Below the pieces are notes generated by a model that ran no database searches, was not told where the DNA came from, and saw only the letters and a list, made by a program, of their open reading frames with translations. Position numbers and translations under genes: made by a program. Shown here piece after piece: positions 19,414 to 27,530 of a stretch of 64,000 nucleotides of DNA. The stretch's first letter is position 1; every line of letters begins with the position of its first letter. Source of the stretch: Luteolibacter sp. LG18 (lineage in GTDB: Bacteria; Verrucomicrobiota; Verrucomicrobiia; Verrucomicrobiales; Akkermansiaceae). The stretch covers positions 5,580,001 through 5,644,000 of the forward strand of contig NZ_AP024600.1 in the NCBI RefSeq assembly GCF_036322585.1, written 5' to 3'.

Positions 19414-22257
19414 TCAGGATTTGTTTGTCCGAAGCCGCGCGAAATGCCGCTCCAGCGCTACCCCGGTGGGAGAACCGGTCTTTTTCGCCAACTGCGCCGG
19501 GGTTCCCTCCCCCACCAGATGGCCACCGTGGACCCCGCCTCCCGGCCCCAGGTCCACCACCCAATCCGCCGCCGAAATCACATCCAGATGGTGCTCCACC
19601 ACCACCACGCTGTGCCCGGCATCCCGCAGCCGGAAAAACGCCGCCAGCAGCCGCTCGACGTCGCCGAAATGCAGGCCGGTGGTGGGTTCATCGAACAAAT
19701 ACAGCGTGTGCGGAGCCTGCGGTTTCGCCAGCTCCACGGCCAGTTTCAGCCGCTGCGCCTCCCCGCCCGAAAGCGTGTTCGCGGCCTGCCCGAGCCTCAC
19801 GTAGCCCAGCCCGAGATCGACCAGGATCTCCAACAGGACCCGCAACTTCGGTACCGCCCCGAAAAACGTCCGCGCCTCCGCCACTGGCAAATCCAGCGCA
19901 TCGGCGATCGACTTGCCCTTGAACGTCACTTCCAGCGTCTCGCGGTTGAACCGCCTCCCGCCGCACGCCTGGCACGGCACCCACGCGTCCGGCAGGAAAT
20001 TCATCTCGATCTTCAGCCGCCCCGCGCCCTCGCAGCGTTCGCAGCGACCGCCCGCGGTGTTGAAGCTGAACCGCCCCGGACCGTAACCGCGCTGCTTGGA
20101 AAGCGGCAGTTTCCCATAAAGCTCGCGGATGTGGTCGAAGGCCCCGGTGAAGGTCGCCGGATTCGAGCGCGGGCTGCGGCCGATCGGCGATTGGTCCGCC
20201 ACCACGAACTTCCCGATCTCCTCCAGCCCGTCGATGCCATCGTGTTTCCCCGGCACATCCCCCGCCCCGTTGAAATGGCGGGCCAGCACCCGCCGCAGGA
20301 TGTCGTCCGCCAGCGTCGACTTGCCGCTGCCGCTCGGCCCGGTGATGCACACCAGTTTGCCCAGGGGCAGCGAAACATCGATCCCCTTCAAGTTGTGCTC
20401 GCACGCGCCACGGATGGTCAGCGAGGCCAGGGGCAGCCCCACGGCGGGCACATTCGGATACGGCGGGATCTCGCCGCGCAACCACTGCCCGGTGGGAGAG
20501 GCCAGCGTGTCCGGATCCCCCTCACCGGTGATGAGACCGCCCTCCACGCCCGCACCCGGCCCCATGTCGATCACGCGGTCCGCCGCGCGGATGATCTCCT
20601 CGTCGTGTTCTACGACGACCACCGTATTTTCGAGATCGCGGAGACGTTTCAATGCCCCGATCAGCCGCTGCGTGTCCGCCGCGTGCAGCCCGATGCTCGG
20701 CTCATCCAGCACATAGAGCACGCCGGACAGCCCAGCCCCGAGCTGCGTCGCCAACCGGATGCGCTGCGCCTCGCCGCCGGAAAGCGTGCCGCTCGCCCGG
20801 TCCAGCCCGAGATAGCCGAGGCCCACCTCCTCCAGGAACGACAGCCGCTTCCGCACGTCGTCCGCCAGCCGCTTGCAAATCTCCAGCTTCGCCGCGTCGA
20901 TCACGATCCCGTCGATCCACCCCAATGCGTCGTCCACCGGCAGCCCGCAGAAATCCTGGATGCCCAGCCAGCGGCCGCCACCGCCCTCGATCCGCACCGC
21001 CTGCCATTGCAGCTTGAGACGTTTCCCTTGGCACACCCGGCACGGCCGATGCGCCATCACCCGCAACAGCCGGCGCCGCGCGGCCTCGGACTTCGCCAGC
21101 CCGATCTTCCGCTCGGCCTCCTTGCACAGGCCTTCGAACGCCTTCTTCTGGCTCTTCTTTTCCCGCCCCACCTTCCAGCCGGTGTCCAGCTCGCCGCCTT
21201 CGAACAACAGCCGCGCCAGCTCCACCGGCAGGGCGTTCACCGGAGTCTCCGGCTCCACCGAAAACATCCGCCCCATCGCCTCCGCCTCACGCTTGAACTG
21301 CGTGTGCCGTGGCGAACCGTCTTTCCACCAGCCACGGATGCCCCCGCCCGTCCACGGCTTCGCCGGATCGCCCACCAGCAGCGCCGGATCACAGAACGAT
21401 TCCGTGCCCAGCCCCTCGCAGCCCGCGCAGGCCCCGAGATGCGAGTTGAACGAAAAGTGCCGCGGCGAAAGCTCCTCCACGATCAGCCCGGTCGTCGGAT
21501 TCCGGTAGCTGGTTTGGAACGAAAGGTCCTTCCACAGATCCCCCTGCTGGATCGAGGCCCGCGCCTCGCTGCCGCAAATCTTAAGCGCCGTCTCCACGGA
21601 ATCCGCCAACCGAGCCTCACCGCCGGGACGCACCACGAAACGGTCCACCACCACCTCCACCGCGACCGGCTTCTCCGGCCACTCCGCCGCCGCTTCCTCG
21701 ATTTCCAAAAGCGAGCCATCCACCCGCACCCGCACGAAACCCTGCCGTTTCAGGTCCCCCAGCAACCGCTCCGGCTCGCTCGCCTCCTCGATCGGCACCG
21801 GGGCCAGCAGCACCACCCGGCTGCCCTCCGGCAGGGCCGAAAGCGCCGTCACGATGTCCGCGGACGTCATCCGCTCCAGCCGCTCGCCCGTGGCCGGATC
21901 GTGCGGCACCCCCACCGCAGCCCACAGCACGCGCAGGTAATCGTAAATCTCCGTCGCCGTCGCCACCGTGGAACGCGGGCTCAGGCCACCGCTCCGCTGC
22001 TCGATCGCGATCGCCGGGCTCAGCCCCTCGATCGAGTCCACGTCCGGCTTCTCCAATTGGTCCAGGAACTGCCGCGCGTAGGCCGAAAGCGACTCCACAT
22101 ACCGCCGCTGCCCCTCGGCATACAGCGTGTGGAAAGCCAGCGACGACTTCCCGGAACCGCTCGGTCCCGTGATCACGACGAGTTTCCCGCGCGGGATGTC
22201 CACATCGACATCCCGCAGGTTGTGCTGCCTCGCCCCTCGGATCCGGATCGCTTCCAC
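19414..22257 (-). CDS. uvrA: UvrABC system protein A (excinuclease ATPase)
   Basis: 947-residue DNA damage-recognition ATPase of nucleotide excision repair. Both ABC halves are complete: Walker A GPSGSGKSSLAF and GPSGSGKSTLAD, signatures TLSGGEAQRIRLA and TLSGGEAQRLKLA, Walker B VLYVLDEPSIGLH and LYLFDEPTTGLH. The C-terminal zinc finger is canonical (CERCEGAG .. CQACGG). In the N-terminal zinc module only CAGC remains; the earlier CPxC pair that normally precedes ELxPRxFSFN is replaced by a YRNPTTG stretch. GTG at 22257 (VEAIRIRGARQHNL) is the family start; the 73 upstream codons are not UvrA-like. It diverges from trpF, 103 bases apart, and leads the sigma/anti-sigma/PDZ genes. Confidence 0.92.
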   Translation of the reverse strand: MEAIRIRGARQHNLRDVDVDIPRGKLVVITGPSGSGKSSLAFHTLYAEGQRRYVESLSAYARQFLDQLEKPDVDSIEGLSPAIAIEQRSGGLSPRSTVATATEIYDYLRVLWAAVGVPHDPATGERLERMTSADIVTALSALPEGSRVVLLAPVPIEEASEPERLLGDLKRQGFVRVRVDGSLLEIEEAAAEWPEKPVAVEVVVDRFVVRPGGEARLADSVETALKICGSEARASIQQGDLWKDLSFQTSYRNPTTGLIVEELSPRHFSFNSHLGACAGCEGLGTESFCDPALLVGDPAKPWTGGGIRGWWKDGSPRHTQFKREAEAMGRMFSVEPETPVNALPVELARLLFEGGELDTGWKVGREKKSQKKAFEGLCKEAERKIGLAKSEAARRRLLRVMAHRPCRVCQGKRLKLQWQAVRIEGGGGRWLGIQDFCGLPVDDALGWIDGIVIDAAKLEICKRLADDVRKRLSFLEEVGLGYLGLDRASGTLSGGEAQRIRLATQLGAGLSGVLYVLDEPSIGLHAADTQRLIGALKRLRDLENTVVVVEHDEEIIRAADRVIDMGPGAGVEGGLITGEGDPDTLASPTGQWLRGEIPPYPNVPAVGLPLASLTIRGACEHNLKGIDVSLPLGKLVCITGPSGSGKSTLADDILRRVLARHFNGAGDVPGKHDGIDGLEEIGKFVVADQSPIGRSPRSNPATFTGAFDHIRELYGKLPLSKQRGYGPGRFSFNTAGGRCERCEGAGRLKIEMNFLPDAWVPCQACGGRRFNRETLEVTFKGKSIADALDLPVAEARTFFGAVPKLRVLLEILVDLGLGYVRLGQAANTLSGGEAQRLKLAVELAKPQAPHTLYLFDEPTTGLHFGDVERLLAAFFRLRDAGHSVVVVEHHLDVISAADWVVDLGPGGGVHGGHLVGEGTPAQLAKKTGSPTGVALERHFARLRTNKS

Positions 22258-22360
22258 TCCGTTAGGAAAAGGCCCCGCGTCCCGGCTGCCAAGTTCCCAG
22301 CGACGAAAAAATCCCCACCTTCCGCTTGGCAGGACGCCCCCGCCGCTCTCTCTTTCCCGC

Positions 22361-23014
22361 GTGCTTCTCGAACGCTTCCTCGACCCCGGCTCCCCCTCCC
22401 TGAAAATCTGCGGCGTGACCCTCGCCGAGGACGGACAGCGGCTGGTCGATCTCGGTGTGGAGGCCCTCGGCGTCAATTTCTGGCCGAAATCGAAGCGCTA
22501 CCACAATCCCAAGGCCGCCACCTGGCTCAAGGACCTGAAGGGCAAGATCCTGCGCGTCGGCGTGTTCGTGAACCCGGACATCAACGACGCCATCGAACTG
22601 GTCCGCGCCGGCATCATCGATGCCGTCCAGCTCCACGGCGATGAATCGCCGCTCCAGGCCAGCTTCCTCGAGGACTGGGCCATCCCTTTCTTCAAGGCCT
22701 TCGGCGTCAACACCGCCGCCGACCTCACCCGCGCCGGCGACTACCACGCCACCGGCATCCTCCTCGATGCCCCCGCACCGGGCGTGTACGGCGGCACCGG
22801 TGAAACCTTCGATTGGTCCGTCGCCGCCTCCTTCGTCCAGAACCACTCCGACCTCCCGGTGATCCTCGCCGGCGGCATCGTCCCGGACAACGCCGCCACC
22901 GCCCTCACCAAGGTCCGCCCCGCCGCCCTCGACGTCGCCTCCGGTGCGGAAATCTCCCCCGGCATCAAGGACTTTGACAAGGTCGAAGCCCTCCTCAAGG
23001 CCGTCCGGAGTTGA
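22361..23014 (+). CDS. trpF: Phosphoribosylanthranilate isomerase
   Basis: Isomerises N-(5-phosphoribosyl)anthranilate to CdRP in tryptophan synthesis. The 217-residue (beta/alpha)8 protein shows SLKICGVTLAEDGQRL with the catalytic Cys, GVNFWPKSKRY, VGVFVNPD, VQLHGDES, LLDAPAPGVYGGTGETFDW with the catalytic Asp, and the phosphate-binding VILAGGIVPDN and DVASGAE. GTG at 22361 gives normal family length; the ATG-started longer frame overlaps uvrA and is rejected. No other trp genes are nearby, so it is not in a trp operon here. Confidence 0.92.
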   Translation: MLLERFLDPGSPSLKICGVTLAEDGQRLVDLGVEALGVNFWPKSKRYHNPKAATWLKDLKGKILRVGVFVNPDINDAIELVRAGIIDAVQLHGDESPLQASFLEDWAIPFFKAFGVNTAADLTRAGDYHATGILLDAPAPGVYGGTGETFDWSVAASFVQNHSDLPVILAGGIVPDNAATALTKVRPAALDVASGAEISPGIKDFDKVEALLKAVRS

Positions 23015-23280
23015 GCCTTCAAGCGAGGAAGGTCCTCCGGGAGGCGAAGGCCACGGGGATTTTAGCCGCAAAGAGGCTCAAAATTGGCAGAAGGAAGAGC
23101 AGAAGGAAAGGGCGGGAGATCGTGGCCAATTCTCCGCACCAACCACCCCTCTTCTCTTCCTGAAAACTGAACACTGCCAACCAGCAAACTCCCCGCACCC
23201 TCTCCCTTCGTGAAAACCCCCATCTTCACGTACGGACCTCTCCTCGACACCCGCCCCAACATCGGCGATTCATACTCACG

Positions 23281-23931
23281 ATGAGTGCCCGGACCCGCTC
23301 CGATCTGTGCGATTCCCCCCGCGAGGAACTCGCCAGCAGCATCACCCACGGCATTGGGGCCGCCCTCAGCATTGCCGCCTTGGTGGGCATGCTGCTCGCT
23401 GCGAAGGGCGAGCCTTACAAGATCGTCTCCGCCTCGGTCTTCGGCAGCACCCTGGTCCTTCTCTACCTCTCCTCCACCCTCTACCACGCCTTCAGCGGTC
23501 CTCGATTGAAGGCGCTGTTCCAGCTCTTCGACCACGCCTGCATCTACCTCCTGATCGCGGGCTCCTACACCCCGCTCACCCTCGTATCGCTCCGCGGCCC
23601 CTGGGGCTGGTCGCTGCTCGGCATCGTCTGGTTTCTTGCCCTCGCCGGGGTGATCATCAAGAGCGTCTTCGTCGGCAAGAAGGACCACTGGATCTCCACC
23701 GCCCTCTATATCGCCATGGGCTGGCTGGCGGTCGTCGCCCTCGGCCCGATGATGAAGGCCCTTTCGCCCGGCGGCCTCGCCTGGCTGGTCGCCGGCGGCC
23801 TCTGCTACACCCTCGGCACGATCTTCTTCGCTTGGAAACGGTTGCCCTACAACCACGCCATCTGGCACCTCTTCGTCCTCGCCGGTAGCGCCTGCCACGT
23901 CGCCGCCGTCCTGCTGCACATCCTCCGCTGA
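23281..23931 (+). CDS. Hemolysin III family (PAQR) membrane protein
   Basis: 216-residue integral membrane protein with seven predicted helices. Family marks are the N-terminal EELASSITHGIGAALSI, the STLYHAF motif after the second helix, the DHACIYLLIAGSYTPLTL block, and the C-terminal HAIWHLFVLAGSACHVAAV. The Ser/His/Asp set is the predicted metal site shared by PAQR receptors and hemolysin III proteins. Despite the name, the cellular role in bacteria is uncertain. It is separated by only four bases from mutM, so the two are probably cotranscribed. Confidence 0.88.
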   Translation: MSARTRSDLCDSPREELASSITHGIGAALSIAALVGMLLAAKGEPYKIVSASVFGSTLVLLYLSSTLYHAFSGPRLKALFQLFDHACIYLLIAGSYTPLTLVSLRGPWGWSLLGIVWFLALAGVIIKSVFVGKKDHWISTALYIAMGWLAVVALGPMMKALSPGGLAWLVAGGLCYTLGTIFFAWKRLPYNHAIWHLFVLAGSACHVAAVLLHILR

Positions 23932-23935
23932 CATC

Positions 23936-24754
23936 GTGCCGGAACTTCCCGAAGTCGAAACCACCCGCCGGGGCATCGAACCCCACCTCGTCGGAACCAC
24001 GCTCCGCGAGATCATCATCCGCCGCCGCGATCTCCGGGAGCCGATCCCCGAGTCCATTTCCCAAGCCGAAGGCCGCCGGGCTCTCGCCATCCGCCGCCGC
24101 TCGAAATACCTCATCGTCGACCTCGACGACGGCTCCTCGCTACTGATCCACCTCGGCATGTCCGGCAGCCTGCGGGTGATCCCGCCGTCCGAGCCGTGGA
24201 AGACCCACGACCACGTCGGCCTCACCCTCTCCTCCGGCCTCCAGGTCCGGTTCCACGATCCCCGCCGCTTCGGCATCTTCCTCCATCTCCCGTCCGGCGA
24301 TCCTCTCTCTCACCCGCTGCTTGGCAACCTCGGCCCCGAGCCCCTCGAAGACGGCTTTACTGTCGACATCCTCGCCAAGGCCTGTGCCCGCCGCTCAATC
24401 CCGATCAAGCTCGCCATCATGGACGCGAAGACCGTGGTCGGCGTCGGCAACATCTACGCCTCCGAAGCCCTTTTCCGCTCCAAAATCCGCCCCGACACCC
24501 CGGCGAGCACCGTTTCAAAACTTCGATTGAAACGACTCACCCAAGCCATCCGGGACGTCCTGAGCGATTCGATTGCCGAGGGCGGCACCACCCTGCGCGA
24601 TTTCCTGAAATCCGATGGCGAGCCCGGCTATTTCCGCCAGAAGCTCTTCGTCTACGATCGCAAGGACGAGCTCTGCCGCCTCTGCGGCACTCCGGTTCGC
24701 CACGCTGTCATGGGACAGCGCTCCACCTACTGGTGTCCGAAGTGCCAGAAATAA
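23936..24754 (+). CDS. mutM: Formamidopyrimidine-DNA glycosylase
   Basis: 272-residue base-excision repair enzyme that removes 8-oxoguanine and formamidopyrimidines and cleaves the abasic strand. After the initiator comes Pro-Glu-Leu-Pro-Glu-Val: Pro2 is the Schiff-base nucleophile and Glu3 the acid. RRRSKYLIVDL supplies the conserved Lys, HLGMSGSLR a DNA-contact loop, and the C-terminal zinc finger is C-x2-C..C-x2-C ending YWCPKCQK with the expected Arg in MGQRST. It uses a GTG start (23936). It ends 7 bases from the converging cytochrome gene. Confidence 0.95.
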   Translation: MPELPEVETTRRGIEPHLVGTTLREIIIRRRDLREPIPESISQAEGRRALAIRRRSKYLIVDLDDGSSLLIHLGMSGSLRVIPPSEPWKTHDHVGLTLSSGLQVRFHDPRRFGIFLHLPSGDPLSHPLLGNLGPEPLEDGFTVDILAKACARRSIPIKLAIMDAKTVVGVGNIYASEALFRSKIRPDTPASTVSKLRLKRLTQAIRDVLSDSIAEGGTTLRDFLKSDGEPGYFRQKLFVYDRKDELCRLCGTPVRHAVMGQRSTYWCPKCQK

Positions 24755-24761
24755 CGCGGCT

Positions 24762-26339
24762 TCACGCCCCCGTCACGATCTCGCAATTCGGCAGCTTCTT
24801 CTTCAGCTCATCGATCGCCTGCGGCGTGACCTTCGTCTGCCACAGGTAGAGATGCTTCAGGTTCGGCAGGCTGGCGAGCTTCTGCACGCCGCCATCCGTC
24901 ACCGCGGTGCCGTAGAGGTTCACGGATTCCAGCTTCGGCAGCTTCACCAGTGCGTCGATCGAGGCATCGGTCACGCCGGTTTCGGACAGGCGCACCATCC
25001 TCAGGTTCTCCGCGCCGGACAGCAGCGCCACGCTCTTGTCCGTCACCTTGGTGGCGGAAAGGTCGGCCGTCACCAGGTGCTTCACCACCGGAGCCAGCTT
25101 CTGGAACGCGTTGTCATCGAGGTGCTCGCGCAGCGACACCGCCGTAAACGTGAGCAGCGGTGACTGCTGGGATTCGAACGTCAAGGCACCCGGGAAATCC
25201 TTCGCGAACCCGGCCACCTGGTTCTTCAACGCCGGATCGGCCGGAGCCGCCTTCGGGGCAGCAGGCTTCCCGGCAGCCGGAACACCGCCGTCGTTCTTCG
25301 CCACGGCTCCGGACTTGGACGAACCGCCGCCCAGCTTGGCCAGCGCGGCCTTCACATCGGCCGGGGGATTCAGTTCCGCCACCGTCTTCTTCGGATCGGC
25401 ACCGGACGCCACCCACCACTTCAGAACGGCGAGCTCATGCTCTTCCACCTGGGGCTTTTCCTCCGGCGGCATGTGCTCTTCATCGTCCTTCGGCAGGAGG
25501 ATTCGCGCCACCAGGTGGCTCTTCTCAAGATTGCCGGGCTCGATCGACGAGCCGTTCTTGCCGCCCTTCACGATCAACTCGTAGGTGTCGAGGCGCAGCT
25601 TGCCCTTCGACTTGTCGGCATTGTGGCAGTTCGTGCAGCGCTTCTCCAGGATCGGAGCGACGAGGTCCGTGTAAACGACCAGTTGCTCGGGCGATGCCGC
25701 CGGAGCCCCCGGAGCATCGCCCTCGGACTTGCCCTTGCCGTCCTTCGCGGGAAGGCCGAGCACCTTGCGGATCGGCGCGGGAGCCTCCTCCGTGAGATAG
25801 TTTTCGCCGTGGGTGAGCGAGCCGCCGTCATGGCTGGCCAGGCCCATCACCACCGAGGAACCGAACAGGCCCGCCTTCGAAAGCCAGGCCCCGGAACCGC
25901 CCGCGGCGTCCGACCACATCTTGACCAGGAAGGTCACGACCATTGCCCCGGCGAAGAAAATCCCGCGCCACATGTGCTGCTCGGCGAGCTTCGATTCATC
26001 CCAGCCGCCGCCTTGGTAAAGCAGGAAGCCCAGGATCACCGCCACCACCGAGGAGGCCGCGGCAAAGCCCAGCACCAATGCCCCAGCGCCACCGCGGGAC
26101 TTGTCCTTGTCCTTCGAAAAGAAGCGGGTGATTTCCAAAAGGATCGCCAGCGTCACCATGCCGATCGGCAGGTGCAGCACCAGCGGGTGGAAACGGCCAA
26201 CAAAGCGGACGAGGTCCGGCACCTTGTCTCCATCCGGTTGTCCGGCCAAGAGGGGCATGGCGACCATGCCTGCAATGGTGATCAGACCGGCCAGCGTGAA
26301 GGCGACCGGTTTACGTGGAGAGGAAGACGATTCAGCCAT
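24762..26339 (-). CDS. Membrane c-type cytochrome with LRR tail (DUF2231/PSCyt1-like)
   Basis: 525 residues joining three parts. Residues ~10-185 form about five membrane helices with RFHPLVLHLPIG, the DUF2231-like motif. Residues ~225-320 form a periplasmic cytochrome c domain with heme motif CTNCH and a distal Met in the EEHMPPEEKP segment, like Planctomycete-type cytochromes. The last ~140 residues carry leucine-rich repeats (NLRMVRLSETGVTDASIDAL, LESVNLYGTAVTDGGVQKL, NLKHLYLWQTKVTPQAI). A role in respiratory or surface electron transfer is likely, with the LRR for protein contact; the exact partner is unknown. Confidence 0.8.
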   Translation of the reverse strand: MAESSSSPRKPVAFTLAGLITIAGMVAMPLLAGQPDGDKVPDLVRFVGRFHPLVLHLPIGMVTLAILLEITRFFSKDKDKSRGGAGALVLGFAAASSVVAVILGFLLYQGGGWDESKLAEQHMWRGIFFAGAMVVTFLVKMWSDAAGGSGAWLSKAGLFGSSVVMGLASHDGGSLTHGENYLTEEAPAPIRKVLGLPAKDGKGKSEGDAPGAPAASPEQLVVYTDLVAPILEKRCTNCHNADKSKGKLRLDTYELIVKGGKNGSSIEPGNLEKSHLVARILLPKDDEEHMPPEEKPQVEEHELAVLKWWVASGADPKKTVAELNPPADVKAALAKLGGGSSKSGAVAKNDGGVPAAGKPAAPKAAPADPALKNQVAGFAKDFPGALTFESQQSPLLTFTAVSLREHLDDNAFQKLAPVVKHLVTADLSATKVTDKSVALLSGAENLRMVRLSETGVTDASIDALVKLPKLESVNLYGTAVTDGGVQKLASLPNLKHLYLWQTKVTPQAIDELKKKLPNCEIVTGA

Positions 26340-26419
26340 GGGACGAGTTACGGAGCAATTACCACCGGACTACCCGGATCTTACACCGCATCTTTCAACC
26401 CCGCGAACGGGAACAGTAC

Positions 26420-26647
26420 TCAAATATCGACAGTCTGTTCCGAGGCTTTGGCCGGTTCAGTCCTTGTTTTGCGTCCCAAAAACGGCACGAACCGCGAAAC
26501 ATCGATCCCCAGGACCGACAACGACTTCACCAAAATGAGCAGCGCCGTGGCCTCGTCCACGAACGGCAACGGATCGGGCGCGATGCCGAGGGTGAGCAAA
26601 TAGCCCCCGGACATGAGCGCGGCCAGGAGGGCAAAAGCCTTTTTCAT
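26420..26647 (-). CDS. Small membrane protein, unknown function
   Basis: 75 residues beginning MKKAFALLAALMSGGYLLTLG, with one or two hydrophobic segments and a IAPDPLPFVDEATALLILVK segment. The PDPLPFVDE piece resembles small YkvA-like or other DUF membrane proteins often found in Gram-negative bacteria, but I cannot name the family. The start at 26647 was chosen because it gives a clean hydrophobic N-terminus; the longer frame upstream overlaps the divergent gene. It precedes the cytochrome gene by 80 bases in the same direction. Confidence 0.6.
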   Translation of the reverse strand: MKKAFALLAALMSGGYLLTLGIAPDPLPFVDEATALLILVKSLSVLGIDVSRFVPFLGRKTRTEPAKASEQTVDI

Positions 26648-26778
26648 GGCACCATGGTCGCACCGAAATCCCCGAGCGCAATTGGACAACCCGCCGGATT
26701 TTCGAACCGCCATACGGTCGTTCGGCCTTGCCTCCCGGTCCCCCGCCCGGAAACACTGGCCGGGCAACCACCTGAACC

Positions 26779-27117
26779 ATGGACCCACTTCTTCTCAAGA
26801 CCCTCCACGTCGCCGGCGTCATCGGCCTTTTCACCTCGATGGGCTCGATCATCGCCGGAGCCTGCGAGGACTGCAAAAAGAAGGCCGCCATGCTCCACGG
26901 CATCTCGCTGCTGGTGATCCTCCTCATCGGCTTCGCCATGCTGAAAAAGCCCCCCATGGGCCAATACTGGTGGGTCGCCAAACTCGTGATGTGGCTCTTC
27001 CTCGGTGCCGCCCCGGCCCTCGCCAAGCGTGGCGTGGTCGCCCGCCCGGTGCTGCTCGTCCTCTGCCTCGCCGCCGGCATCTTCGCCGCTTGGCTGGGCC
27101 TGGCGAAGCCGTTCTGA
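26779..27117 (+). CDS. Small integral membrane protein
   Basis: 112 residues with about four predicted membrane helices: LLLKTLHVAGVIGLFTSMG, a HGISLLVILLIGFAML helix, WWVAKLVMWLFLGAAPALA and PVLLVLCLAAGIFAAWLGL. A CEDC motif follows the first helix. The layout resembles SirB-like or other four-helix uncharacterised proteins; function unknown. The start is ATG 26779, 131 bases from the divergent 75-residue protein. A REP palindrome begins two bases after its stop. Confidence 0.7.
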   Translation: MDPLLLKTLHVAGVIGLFTSMGSIIAGACEDCKKKAAMLHGISLLVILLIGFAMLKKPPMGQYWWVAKLVMWLFLGAAPALAKRGVVARPVLLVLCLAAGIFAAWLGLAKPF

Positions 27118-27118
27118 A

Positions 27119-27141
27119 GTAGCGCAAGTTTCCAACTTGCG
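27119..27141 (+). repeat. REP palindrome, copy 4
   Basis: Identical in all 23 bases to copies 1 and 2, but 11 kb from the RAYT gene. It lies two bases downstream of a stop codon, so this is a dispersed family placed at gene ends. Confidence 0.85.
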
Positions 27142-27530
27142 CATGGAAACGGCCACCCCACCGGTGCGTCCGGTTGTCGCAGCCGTGCTCGATCGCGGGA
27201 TCTGCAGCGCCAAAGGCGCGCTCCATACCAGCCCAGGCCGCAAGGCCTGATCTTTATGCACCTAGTCGAGACTGGGCACTCTTTCGCCCCGGCAGGGGCA
27301 GGAGAAATTAGCCGGTCGGCAAGGAGCGTAGCGACGCCGCCACCGGGTGACCCACGGACCAATGATGGCACCCCGGAGGGCGTGCGAGAAGCGTGCCTCG
27401 GCTCCGCGGAAGGAATGGGAAAGGGAGACATTCCCAGCCCTCGCGGGCTGGGCTGGCATGGAACGGATCGCAGGCCCTGAGAAGGCCTCCGAGGACACTT
27501 CGAAGCTTCACGAGAAGGAAACGCCGCTGA
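27142..27530. repeat. Repeat-rich intergenic island
   Basis: About 390 bases without a credible gene. At 27285-27350 there is a GC-rich element (CGCCCCGGCAGGGGCA, then AGCCGGT, GGCAAGGAGCG, AGCGACGCC, CCACCGG). It is clearly related to the two inverted copies at 37204-37238 and 37395-37456. Other short hairpins follow, such as CCCAGCCC/GGGCTGGG near 27433-27453. Several ORFs up to 146 codons cross it but have no coding character. Confidence 0.6.

Noticed and set aside
22127..22360. N-terminal extension of trpF starting at ATG 22127
   Set aside because: It overlaps the uvrA start and has no similarity to the isomerase fold; GTG 22361 gives the family length.
19405..22644. 1079-codon plus-strand ORF opposite uvrA
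   Set aside because: Arg/Pro/His-rich shadow of the uvrA gene; all UvrA motifs are on the other strand.
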